From Rhizophagus clarus (lineage: Eukaryota; Glomeromycota; Glomeromycetes; Glomerales; Glomeraceae): a DNA stretch of 64,000 nucleotides. The position numbers were made by a program, and so were the translations under genes. The notes beneath the pieces are model-generated. The model saw only the letters and a program-made list of their open reading frames with translations, was not told the origin of the DNA and did no database searches. Location of the stretch: the NCBI GenBank assembly GCA_015698045.1, contig BLAL01000197.1:806001-870000 (forward strand). The letters are read 5' to 3'. Each line of letters begins with the position of its first letter. The stretch's first letter is position 1. Shown here piece after piece: positions 10,755 to 21,365 of the stretch.

Positions 10755-11535
10755 CCCACAATCATGCTTAGAACCTTTCGCACATCATTGCGTAATGTTT
10801 GGTATTTTTCGGATTTCTCGTCCAAAGCCTCCTTGTAAATTTGATGGTAATGGTGGCCTCACTTGTCTGAGAGATTTCACCTGAGGAATAAAACAAGAAA
10901 TGCCAATTCCTAGCAATTGTCATAATATTAGCGTGGAGGTAATCGAAATCATCCTCATCAAACAGCCTTCGTTTTCTCTTGTTCGTTTCATACGAACTTT
11001 ACAGTTGATATTTTGGGCGAAACCCATTGGGACTGCCTTTCTTCCATGACGCAAATGGGTCCTCAGAATTCTAGAAAAAATATTATTGTGAACCAGTGTT
11101 AGTCCAGAGCTAAGTTCAAGCATCGATAAACGATGTCATACCCTTATTGTGTAATCGGAACTTTTTTCTCCAGTAATTCCATGTTGAGGACGCATACTGA
11201 TGAGTTCTTCTTTGTATCATCCCAGACAATACGGAGAGCAGTATGGAGTATCGACGCAACATACTTATTACACATAGCTTTCAAACTATCCACCACTCCT
11301 TGGCAAAGTCCGTAAGATTTTTCGCAGGTCCAAATCTAAAACCTAAACTTTGAAATTCTTCCTTACTCATCTTAAGTGAAGACACAATCTTTACCCTTCT
11401 GTCTTAAATAATTTCGTCATCGTTAAGACACAAGTTTTCTTGACCTTGCAAGAAATCTATTTATATTTCTTAATTTCTTCCGTTAACGTGAACGTCTAAT
11501 TTCCAGTAACGTTGAGGATTATTAGTTACAGACAT
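10755..11535 (-). pseudogene. Decayed SAM-like-domain family protein
   Basis: Reading the minus strand from ATG at 11535, protein-like text appears in changing frames with several stops. An N-terminal helical module (FLQGQENLCLNDDEI ... KEEFQSLGFRFGPAKNLTDF) has the shape of a SAM-like domain. A basic stretch with KRTRENE comes next, then DEDDFDYLHANI, RNWHFLFYSSGEISQ and a tail running into the foldback remnant. From memory, this order (SAM-like module, then a DFDYL-x(n)-WHFLLYSPGEIS region) is a family expanded in Rhizophagus with no known function. At least five in-frame stops or shifts make it non-functional. The neighbouring remnant abuts its 3' end. Confidence 0.6.
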
Positions 11536-12543
11536 AGTGTTACGCTTTTATAGGGTTATTTGACTCGGATAAAATATGTGTTACATTCGGAAGCGTAATG
11601 AAAAATGTATTTCTGGAAAAAAAAGTAAAGCGTTAATATATGATTTTATGTCGTACAAACAGATCGGTAATTTTCGACATTGCGTAATTATTCGAAACTT
11701 TTAACGAGAAATACAATATATCATACCCTTTATTTAATGTTTCCAAGGATAGGATAATTTAGTAATCAAAAAATTGTGAATTTGTCCGAATAAAAAATAC
11801 CAATTATTCATCCTGAGTGTTTGAATAAGGAACATTCCACCATCAAATTGAGAATAAGGGGTTTTGACTCAAGAAAAAATATTTCTACGAGAACATAGTG
11901 AGTAGTCTTTTTTGTGGGTCTATTAATTCCCCTGGTCTTTTTCCAAAATTATTCTGAGTAAATACAAAGCATTATTGTCTTGAGTGAAATTTCTTTTTTA
12001 TAGAACGACATTAATTACTAGTGTGAAAGACATCTTGCTTTCCTAAATACGAGATCATAGTGAGAACCTATTGCACACACGAGCTATTAAAGGAATGTAT
12101 GCATTCTTTCATGTAAAACTGATAAATTATATTATTTACATAGATAGACATTACCAATGATATATCGATTAAAGAAGCTATTGTTGTAACTTCGCTTCAC
12201 AATTTAATGCCAATAAAGAAGAAAAGTAGGATGATTAGCATTATCGTATGATGCTAAGAACCTTTGAAAGCATATAAATTGAAATTTTCAAACCTCTTCA
12301 CTTCCTTACAAATCACAGAGTTGGGTTAACGGCTGACGATCTCGAAATCGCGAAGTTTTCAGTGCTTCACGACATACAACGAACACCACTCACATTTTCT
12401 TCCGAAAATTGATAAAGTTGTTGATCCTCATTAGAACCCGAGACTATATAAAAGTAGTTACACAAGTAGAAATGAGAAAAATGAAAAAGTATACGTGAAT
12501 GAAAACATTACATAAAACTAATTTATTATGCAGTCTAATAGGG
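11536..12543. other. Non-coding region, no gene seen
   Basis: No supported gene. A TATA-like box on the plus strand near 12443 (ACTATATAAAAGTAG) has the same 15 bases as one near 4227, but no gene follows either. Confidence 0.35.
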
Positions 12544-12824
12544 TCATGCTGTTTTTAATGTACTAATATTTTTAAATGAACTATTGTTGCATAAATATCC
12601 TTGATATTTTTGACACATTACATCATTTAGATTAAATATCGCACATATAGATAAAATACCATTATTAACTGTTAATAAATAAGTTTATAGAGTTTATTTA
12701 TTATTTAGCATAATCTTGGATGTCTGCATACATAATAACACAGTTATTGGGTATGGTGGTTAAAATATTATCTGAACTACTTCGCAGTTCAGGTGATATT
12801 TCAACCTCACCCAATAACTATTAT
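12544..12824 (+). repeat. Dispersed repeat ending in an 80-bp palindrome, copy 1
   Basis: The last 80 bp (12742-12820) fold into one long hairpin with arms ending AGTTATTGGG/CCCAATAACT and a core CTTCGCAG loop. The whole block, from TCATGCTGTTTT onward, is found in inverted orientation at 39896-40090, where it is shorter. Confidence 0.75.
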
Positions 12825-13036
12825 TTAAAGATCAATTAATTTTATTGGATGAAGTTACGTTCTATCACATGACATTCTACACCAATGAACAACGCAGATT
12901 TTGTGTAACATGGAAAGATATTGAGAGGGCACAAATCAGAATAATAGACGAAGCGCTCCGGCCACTCTGTGCACGGTATAAGGGTATATCAGATATTGGT
13001 TATGTAAAGAATTGAGAAAAGAGAAGAAACACAGTG

Positions 13037-13047
13037 AATATATATAA
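13037..13047 (+). promoter_or_regulatory. TATA-like box upstream of BTB-TLDc gene
   Basis: A TATATATAA-type box lies about 70-80 bp before the first usable ATG of the downstream gene. Its assignment rests on position and sequence only. Confidence 0.4.
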
Positions 13048-13123
13048 GAACTGTTGTCTTTGTTTCACTTTTTACGTAATAATGCGTTGATCACTAAGGT
13101 TAAGTACTAAAAATGGTAAGTTT

Positions 13124-14625
13124 ATGGAAAATGTATTTATCATCGTTCATTTTGTTCAACATTATTATGATATTACTATTGAAGTTGGTGAAGATCCATA
13201 CGTAAAAATATTTCGCGCACATAAGATTATTCTATACTATCGCTCTCCATTTTTGCGACGAATTTTGGCTTCCAATAAAAAGAATAATGATGGTACATTG
13301 GTTCATATTACATTTCCAAACATTTTACCAGAAATCTTTCAGATTATTTTAAAGTAAGTTATAATTGTTATTTTATTGGCAACTTTTAAAAAGCTTGTTT
13401 TTAAAATAAATTATCATAATTTAGATATATTTATGGTGGGATAATTTCAATAAATGAGCAAGAACCTTCAGAAATTTTAAAAATATTAACTGCAGCTGTT
13501 CAATTTGACTTTCAAGAAATAGTTGATTATTTACAGGAATATTTAATCGAAAATAAATTTGAATGGATGAAACAACATTTTGGGCTCATTTATCAAACAG
13601 TTTTTCAGTGTGATTCTTTAACAGAACTTCAAAATTTTTGTACAGATTGCATGACTATATTTCCTCAAGAAATATTCGAGTCATTTGATTTTACTTTGCT
13701 TTCTGAAAAATCAATGATTTCACTCATTAAAAGAGATGATTTACAAATGAGAGAAATTGATGTTTGGGAAAATGTATTAAAATGGGGCCTCGGAAAAAAT
13801 CCTACACTTCTCTCAGATTCTACAACTTGGTCAGATGATGATTTTAAAATGATGAAAAGTACTTTACAGTACTGTTTACCTTTAGTTAGATTTTTCAGTC
13901 TTTCATCCGAAGATTTCTTTCAAAAAGTACGACCTTATAGAAAACTTTTAAAACATCAATTATATGAGGAATTATTAGAATCCTATTTAAATCCTAATAG
14001 TATACTAAGTGATAATATTTTACTTCCTAGATATATAAATATTGATGAAACTATTGATTCGACAATTGTTAACTTAAATATTGTTTCTTTAATTTCAAGA
14101 TGGATTGATAAAATTAATATTAAAAGTAAATTTGCTTATACAAGAGAATTATATTTACCACATGAATTTAAATTATTATTAAGAGGAAGTCAAGATGGAT
14201 TTACTCCTAAAAAGTTTCATGAGTTATGTGATGATATGCCTCATACAGTAACATTTATTAAAGTAAAAGAAACAGAAGAAATTATTGGAGGGTATAATCC
14301 TTTAAAATGGGAGTCTCATAGTGATGGTAAATGGGGCGTGACCAAAGATAGTTTTATATTTTCTTTTAAAAATAAGAATAATTTTAAAGATTCAATTTTA
14401 AGCCATGTAATAGATACGGAATGTGCATTGTATTACCTTAATAATTTCGGACCTACATTTGGTAATGATGATTTTGACATATTTACAAGAGAAGGCGATG
14501 TTTCAGATGAGTATAATTTTTGTAGATGTAAAAAAGTAACTTATGAAGAAAAGATAAGAGGTACAGTAGACGAGTTTTCAATAGAAGATTATGAAGTATT
14601 CCAAATTATAAGGAAAAATAATTAA
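13124..14625 (+). CDS. BTB-BACK-TLDc domain protein, one intron
   Basis: Exons 13124-13353 and 13425-14625, joined across a 71-bp GTAAGT...TTTAG intron, give about 476 residues. Residues 15-110 form a BTB fold (YYDITIEVGEDP, FRAHKIIL, YRSPFLRRILA, then after the junction YIYGGIIS). A BACK region follows (about 115-215: VFQCDSLTELQNFC, VWENVLKWG). The C-terminus is a TLDc domain (about 300-476: LLLRGSQDGFTPKKFHE, IGGYNPLKW, KDSFIFSF, FGPTFGNDDFDIF, YEVFQI). BTB-BACK proteins usually act as Cullin-3 ubiquitin-ligase adaptors; TLDc domains bind V-ATPase in some eukaryotes. The start is uncertain: another ATG at 13113 in a different frame is followed at once by GTAAGT, and the first 15 residues look atypical, so the 5' end may be damaged or another exon may exist. 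Confidence 0.85.
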
Positions 14626-14701
14626 TTGTATGCATACAGTATTTAAAATTAAAGTTTAAAAATAAAATATAAATTGTTTACCTAAATTATTTTTTTAATG
14701 A

Positions 14702-16164
14702 TTATGACAATATCAAGTAAGTCACGTTACATTCTACAACAATCCATGATTCTATTTTTAAAATTTGTACTATGTTACCGTGATACTCAGCTTGCTGTTG
14801 TTCGACTATTTTTTTATTCATGCTGGAATTCATAAAATGATCTGTCGAATCGATTCTCCGTGGGAGCGTTTCAATTCCATTTGATAAAATCCATTGTTTA
14901 TCATCAAAAGATGGCGTGGCTTTTTGGTTCTTTTTTCTAATTCTACAGAGTATATGACATGATTTTTTTTGTTCTAAATCCTACATTATTTGCGTAGTGG
15001 ATTGATGAAAATTTCCCCTGAATAGACACTCTCTATACAACAAAGTCATGGATCGGACAATCTTTTTCAGCCAAGGTTGGGCAAACATTTCATTAACGGT
15101 ATTATTCATTCCTGCTGCGTCCTTGCTCTCTTATGCTTGGACTTAGTTTTTTTATCTGATAATACGTAATGATATGATATAATTTGCACGGATTGTATAT
15201 ATCTCTCCCGTTGTATTTCCAGAGCATTCGTCTCTGAACTTACCTATATTTTTTGAACATCATTTCCCTTTATATATTGTTCTTACGGAAGCATTTATTT
15301 TATTGGATACGGGGTAGTCATTAAAATCAAAAAGTTCCGCATTTTTTGAAGCATCTTAGTAATTGTCTTCCGTTTCTACACCGTGTATAAATGAATCTTT
15401 ATCCACATAATAAAGGACTGCTTTTTTTCCATAAGTTGCCTTTACATCAGAGTTTATACATGTTAGGCTTACTTAATCCAAGATCACAGGTTCCAATTAG
15501 CTTATTTAGGCTGACATTTGCCTTTCCCATGTATTTTTTTTTGTAATTTTTTATCTGTGACCTCTTGGAATATTTCGCATGATGGTAAATTAGTTTCATT
15601 GAACTTCTAGTATGTATTTGTATGAAAAATGCCTTTTCCTAAGAAGAATAAGATTTTTTCCATTGGTAATTTTTTTTTTATTTCATGGTTACTTTATATC
15701 GTTCATACAACGGTAATTATTAATCCTATAATAATGTTCACAGTTATTGGTTTTTTTTACATGTATCTGCACCTGCATTTCCTGATAAATAAGCTATAAT
15801 TCATGAACTGAAAGAATTAATATGACTTAACTGACCAACTTTTGTGGATTTTTGACATTAAAATTTCTCTGCTATTAGAGATTTGATGGACAGATGAAGA
15901 TTAGCTTACTAGCACACAGAATAAATGGGTGTCATAACCTCGAAATTTATGGAAAAAATTTGGAATTGGAGTTACCCGGGTTTATTTGTAATGAAGAATT
16001 GCACTTACTATGAGTGGCTCCTCGATATTTTCCGTTATACGACAAATGATCCCATTTTTTAAAGGTTGGTCATAGATCCAGCATTTTTTTGCATTATTGC
16101 TTGTTATTATCTGATTAGTAGATTTAAATATTACTATGGAATCTGAAGGTAAATATAATATCAA
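14702..16164 (-). pseudogene. Wrecked protein-primed DNA polymerase B (Polinton/Maverick type)
   Basis: Minus-strand text in shifting frames reproduces landmarks of viral/Polinton-type PolB. From 16164 there is a Cys-rich entry (KKCWIYDQPL) and a degraded form of the usual H-C-H-x-T-G-K-Y-R-G-A-A-H segment, then FFHKFRGYDTHLF (Exo-domain HNxxGYD-like). A polymerase part follows with YGKKAVLYYVDKDSF (normally YxDTDS, here DKDS) and ELFDFNDYPVSNK. The C-terminal block has YRECLFRGNF, SFDDKQWILSNGIETL and a final stop at 14702. More than six stops or frameshifts and an internal deletion are evident. Recognition is from memory of the family; whether the source was a Polinton, a virus-derived insert or a linear plasmid cannot be told. 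Confidence 0.65.
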
Positions 16165-17389
16165 AATTTTTAATCGTGCATTAATTAATTATAAATAATA
16201 TAAATTAAAAGTTTCATAATTCTATTATGCATTACGTGATCATATAACCTAACATATTTTTATTCAATTACTTTAGCTCGTAAGTTGGTGATTGATTATC
16301 TTATAATTAACAATATTCTATTTTACTGTATCTTGTATGTATTCAAATAACTACCTAAATCTTTTGTCAAATTCATAATTAAAATAGTTTATGATGATAT
16401 GAATAGTAAGTCATTTAAATCTATTGATTTACATTTGATTTAAACTAATTATATTCTTTATTTAAATTTTATGGTAACTACAGAAGCAGTGAAGCTACTG
16501 TAATTCTGTTATTAATAAAATTTAGTATAGACAAGTAAATTAACATTATTTAGATTGATGTAAGAACTAATAAATTGACCAATGTTACGGTCCGCCTGGC
16601 ACTTATAGATTCTAGAAATTCTAAACAAATGGATATGTGACTTTAAAGACACAAAATCAGAAAAACATTTCAAACAGAAGAATGATTAAGACAAGCTACA
16701 ACAGCATTTTAATAAGTATATATTTTTCTACAGGTTATCTTCTTCATTTTTTTCATTATGGAAATTATCTTTATCTGAATTCATTCAACACATTAGATTA
16801 ATTTTTAAAATCTACTATTCTGATTCTATTTTATTACTGGAATATAATAAATATATCACGAAAACTTTGTAAACAATCAAATTTTAAATTATACAACGAA
16901 ATTAAATCACTTTTTACTTAATTTCTTATCATCACAATCTCAGCAATATTGTATCAATACAATATAATTGGCAAAATATTATAATAAATGGATATAGTAT
17001 AATACAGTATATAATTAGCATTGATTACATTAGTGTGATACATTCAGAAAAAAAAAGAAAAGCCGAAACGATACTATTTTTAAACTTCTAACTTCTAAGG
17101 CTAACAGAACAAAATCTGTTTCTAGTAATCTTATTACATATTGTATATGACTACTGTGAAAAAAATATAATGTTTTACATAGTGATTGTTAGAAACAAAT
17201 ACTAAAAGATTTTAAATTATTTAATTAATTAGACAATCATAACAAAGTAATAAAATTTACAGTAAGAAGAATAAATGTTCCATAATTTCAATAAAATAGT
17301 TATCATATATTTGGCATGAATTACAAATTAATGATAAGTAGTTGCATAACTACAAATCATCTCATCTACTTCATGTTGAATTTCAGGAG
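16165..17389. other. Non-coding AT-rich region
   Basis: I see no gene, RNA or repeat that I can support. Confidence 0.4.
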
Positions 17390-17560
17390 CAGAAGAATTT
17401 TGATTTAAATCTCGTTTTATGTGCCATTCATCCTTTTCCTCTTCTGATAACTCCCTTCACTTCTCGCCATTTTCTTTTTAAATTCACTCATTCAATTCTA
17501 ATTTTATTTCTTTTGTTTCTTTTCAACATTTCACTTCTGAAATAAACTTATGTGTTTTAT
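17390..17560 (-). pseudogene. HMG-box fragment
   Basis: One minus-strand frame reads ENGEK-stop-RELSEEEKDEW, matching helix 2 to 3 of an HMG box (consensus GEKWRxLSEEEKxxW) with the conserved Trp codon TGG changed to TGA. A few residues before and after fit loosely; further stops lie upstream. HMG-box DNA-binding proteins are numerous in these fungi. It is too short and broken to be functional. Confidence 0.4.
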
Positions 17561-18243
17561 TCGTCTTCCGTCTTCGTCTTATTTTTTCAATACTGTACTA
17601 CGGAACAAATCAAATTTCATTCATGATAAAGAAATAATGAATATTCTTTAAAATTAAGGTTTTAAGAAGAATTTAGGATTTTTTTTTTAGGGATTTGTTT
17701 TTAAATTGAAGAATATGTATGAATAATAAATTAAATCTAAATTATACCAAATAACAATAAAATAGCTGATTTTTATTTAAATAACATTATTTTAAATTAA
17801 AGACAAAGAAAACATTTAATATGTATTAACAATAAATCATAATAGCATTACAGAAAAGTAATCAAATATGAAGGTGATGGGAAAGATTTATATCGGAAAA
17901 TTATAAAAATACAAAAGAGAACAAATAACTTTTATATTAGTCGGTTTTGAGTATTTTGTTTGTAACACGGTTATGGCTTCTATTTAATTTATTCAGCCAT
18001 TCGACCGTTCTAAGCCTTTCTTTGTTTGATAGTGTAACAATTCTGATCAGTGTGATATATAGCCAAGCCCTGCAATGTTATATTTGAATACAGTATAAAT
18101 TATTAATTCTAACTTCTAGTACTATATTGTAAACTAGCTTGGAAATTATTAAAATAACTTACCTGTTGTGTGTGGGTTTAAAAGATGTTAACACCTATCA
18201 GCAAATTATGCAATTATTTACATATCGTTAATTTGAAAAATGG
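17561..18243. other. Non-coding spacer left of the large transposon
   Basis: Nothing recognisable up to the target-site duplication. Confidence 0.4.
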
Positions 18244-18294
18244 ACGTTTCTTTGGGGTGTGCGGTCAACTAATTAAATCAAAACTATATATGGT
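18244..18294 (+). repeat. Left TSD (9 bp) and left TIR (42 bp)
   Basis: ACGTTTCTT at 18244-18252 is followed by a terminal inverted repeat starting TGGGGTGTGCGGTCAACTAA. The reverse complement of this repeat ends at 25238 with one mismatch in 42 bp, and the same 9-mer follows it. Confidence 0.93.
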
Positions 18295-18740
18295 ACCATA
18301 TAAAATTTATTATTGAAGATTTTTTTACATATAAAATTTTTTTTCGCAAACTTTATTAATAAACAATAACAATATTATTATATTATTTATAATTATTATA
18401 CATATGGGTGGATTTGTTTCATTTGCAACTTTATGACGCAATGCTTTATTGTTCATTTTGTGTAACATCTAATTGACTATTACACAAAGATCTTGAACCA
18501 GGTGATATGCAGATTAAAAAAAATATATATATTTCTTAATCGATTTTACGTCAAAATAAAAATAATTTCATTTAAGGGTAGCGGCCAACCCATCTACCAT
18601 AATTACTAACCCATCTAACTGAAAGCATGAAGGTATGTATTATACAAATAGCTATTTTCAATAATTTATTTGACTTTTTTTTTATTTTTTAGTTATTTTT
18701 TTATTATTCGAGTCTTTTTTCTAATAACTTTTGTATTTAG

Positions 18741-19200
18741 ATGACCATTTAAATCCAGCCGGGTTCTACTGCCCTACTTGTAAAAAGCGAATTAAAGGTT
18801 CCAGAAGTCAATCAGAACTACAATGGCATGAGACATAAAAACACAGCATATAATACACTTCCACCACGCATCAGGTCAGTTCCAGACTCAGAACTTTTAC
18901 CTCTCGTTAAAGAATTACAGAAATGACTTAAGAACTATCATACAGCAGTGGGAGAACAAAACTTTTCAATACATTGCAGTGAAGGTGTGTATGTTTATTT
19001 TTATTTTTTAAAAAAAATAAAAAATATTATACGTTATTCTTCATGTGGATCATCTTTATTTTATTGTAATTCTAAAGGATAACGAGCATTTGATGAAATA
19101 AGGCAGTCACTAATAATAAAAACCAGGGAACGTAATTATGACAAGGCCAATTAAGTTTTGTCTGTTTAATATATCTGAGAAATTTGAAAATTATTGTAGG
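18741..19200 (+). pseudogene. Broken copy of the C2H2-like protein
   Basis: The plus strand encodes a degenerate version of the product of the gene at 20261-20875. It reads FYCPTCKKRIKGSRSQSEL-x-WHET, YNTLPPRIRSVPDSEL, NYHTAVGEQNFSIHCSE, SSCGSSLF, RAFDEIRQSL. Stops replace residues after HET, after KELQK and after the Gly before RAFDE. An intron-like GTATGT...TTTAG may precede it, with an ATG at 18627 upstream. The two copies sit in inverted orientation about 1 kb apart inside the same transposon. Confidence 0.75.
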
Positions 19201-20260
19201 CAAATAAAAAATAGTCCAAATTATCAGTCAATGAGAAATAGCCATCAATAGAAAGCGGTAAATGCGGTAAGTTCTTTTTAATTTTATTTAAATTATACGA
19301 ATTTCTTTTATTACTGCTCAATACATACACTTTTTAGAAGATAATTTTTACATCTAGTATCGGAAATTATTTGATTTTAATAACTTTTTTAACGTAAAAT
19401 TCAAAATCATTTATTATTAAATCTTTCCACAATTTTTTATTCTTTAAAATAATTATTTATAATCAACTTGCGCGTTTTTTTTATTATTGTAAGAGAACAC
19501 AAGATGCTAAAAATTTGTAAAGGATCTATCCTATTAACATGACGATATAGAAAAAATTTAACAAAATAATACAACTCACTAACATATAAGTATCCACATT
19601 TAGTTGAAAAGGAAAGAACAATATTAGTTTATTTATTAAAAAAAAAACTTTCAAAAGCCCCACATCGCGGCAATGAACAAATCTCATGTACTTAAGTAAC
19701 GTATATAACCGTCGTCTTCACCAACCACACTTTGACAAATTACTTTACCCTCAAACAATAGTCATTACTGAAGGCTATCTCCATGCACGCATAAAATAAG
19801 GATCTCTTGTGATGTATTCAAAATACAAAAGGCTTAGCGATGAAACCTACTCAAGATCTTTTAAGTCTGTTCTACAAAAATAAAGAAAATTAAAATATTA
19901 GTAATGTTTAATATTTCTTTAATGACAAACATACATTCCCGTTGCAACTTACTCAAGATCTCCAGAAAATGCAGGTTATAGCAATAGGATTTTATTCGTT
20001 AAAAAATATTTAATTAAATAAAAAGAAATAAGAGTATTTTCATGACCAAATAATTTTTATTATAGAAAAATTCTGTTATGTACTAATCTCTCTATATAAT
20101 TGATAAAAATAAATACATTTGTACAAAATAATAATTAAAATTTTTGATTAATTGAGAAGTCAAGGATTTTTCCTGAATTCTTCGGAAAAATCTATTCAAA
20201 AATTTAAACTATTCCATCATGACATCACTAAAAAGTTTATCTGTATATACAAAAAAGTTT
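19201..20260. other. Internal non-coding part of the transposon
   Basis: AT-rich with long T and A runs. A less AT-rich patch at 19650-19800 has no open frame or RNA fold that I recognise. Confidence 0.4.
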
Positions 20261-20875
20261 TTAAATTTGACATTGATCTAAAAAAAAACGGAATTGGGCT
20301 GAACCCGCTTCAAACTTATGATTTTCCTTATCTCTCCCACCCGTCACCTTCCATTGAACAATCATTTCACCATCAGCTAATAAATTCGATTTAGATTTCT
20401 TTATTTTTTGATCATAATTATTATTTTCCCCCTCAGGAATTTGCAAACGAACAAAACTTAATTGTCCTTTTCCATAATTACGTTCTCCCCAACTTTTGTC
20501 ATCCAAGATTTTCCCAATTTCATCAAAAGCTTTTTCTCCTTTAAACTGACATAAATAAGAAGACCCACACGGAGAATAACGTGTTATATGATCCTTAAAG
20601 ATACCAACAAAAGCATCCTCACTACAGTGTATCGAAAATACTTGTTTTCCAACGGCGTTGTGATGGTTTTTAAGACGTTTTTGTAGTTCTTTAACTATGG
20701 CCTTCTTCAAATGCGAAAGTTCAGAATCTGAAACCGGCTGAATGTGCGAAGGAAGTGTATTGTAAGAGCTGTGCTTTAGGGTTTCATGCCGTTGTAACCC
20801 TGACCGATTTTTGAATCCTTTAACACGCCTTTTGCAAATTGAACAATATAGTCTAGTTGAATCTTGGGTAGACAT
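20261..20875 (-). CDS. C2H2-like zinc-finger protein carried by the transposon
   Basis: A 204-residue protein starting at ATG 20875; the frame extends 18 bases further but only to a TTG. Near the N-terminus is one C2H2-type finger, YCSICKRRVKGFKNRSGLQR followed by HETLKH (C-x2-C-x12-H-x4-H). The remainder is a conserved-looking domain: FSIHCSEDAFVGIFKDHI, SSYLCQFKGEKAFDEIG, WGERNYGKGQLSFVRL, ending MIVQWKVTGGRDK ... GSAQFRFFLDQ. I recall similar proteins in Rhizophagus, of unknown function, expanded in number. The frame is intact while the neighbouring transposase is broken. It could be a DNA-binding accessory of transposition or passenger cargo. Confidence 0.7.
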   Translation of the reverse strand: MSTQDSTRLYCSICKRRVKGFKNRSGLQRHETLKHSSYNTLPSHIQPVSDSELSHLKKAIVKELQKRLKNHHNAVGKQVFSIHCSEDAFVGIFKDHITRYSPCGSSYLCQFKGEKAFDEIGKILDDKSWGERNYGKGQLSFVRLQIPEGENNNYDQKIKKSKSNLLADGEMIVQWKVTGGRDKENHKFEAGSAQFRFFLDQCQI

Positions 20876-21365
20876 GACTAGATAAGCGAACAAAAAAAGG
20901 TTTACAATTATTTTTTTTTATTACGTGAAGAATCCAGTTATCGAAGTTTTTACACGGGTTCATATGATTCACATGACATAAAAACATAAAACATATCGGC
21001 CAACTATCAAAATTAGACACGAAGTTTTTTTTTTACGCGTTAAAAGCATAAAAATTGTATGATGAGACGATGAAATCTAATTATAAATAATAACCAGATG
21101 ATCTTTTCCAAAATAGAATATCTGTTTCCTTTACTAGTTACTATGACCGCCTCAACTATTCGTCACACCAATGCATAATATAAATAAACATTATTCAGTA
21201 CTACTATAAATGGGATGTGATGGATGTTTTATGCAGTGACGTTAAGATATTTGCGATACACAGATACCACGTTTATCGGATTTTTTTTTTTTCCAAAATA
21301 AATACAAAATTTTTTCTCAATCGAAAAAATAATAAAAAAAAAAAATCATAACGAAATTTGAATAA
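20876..21365. other. Shared upstream region of two divergent genes
   Basis: A 490-bp gap separates the C2H2-like gene (-) and the candidate transposase (+), so it probably holds both promoters. It contains T and A runs, but I see no clear TATA box or operator. Confidence 0.4.
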
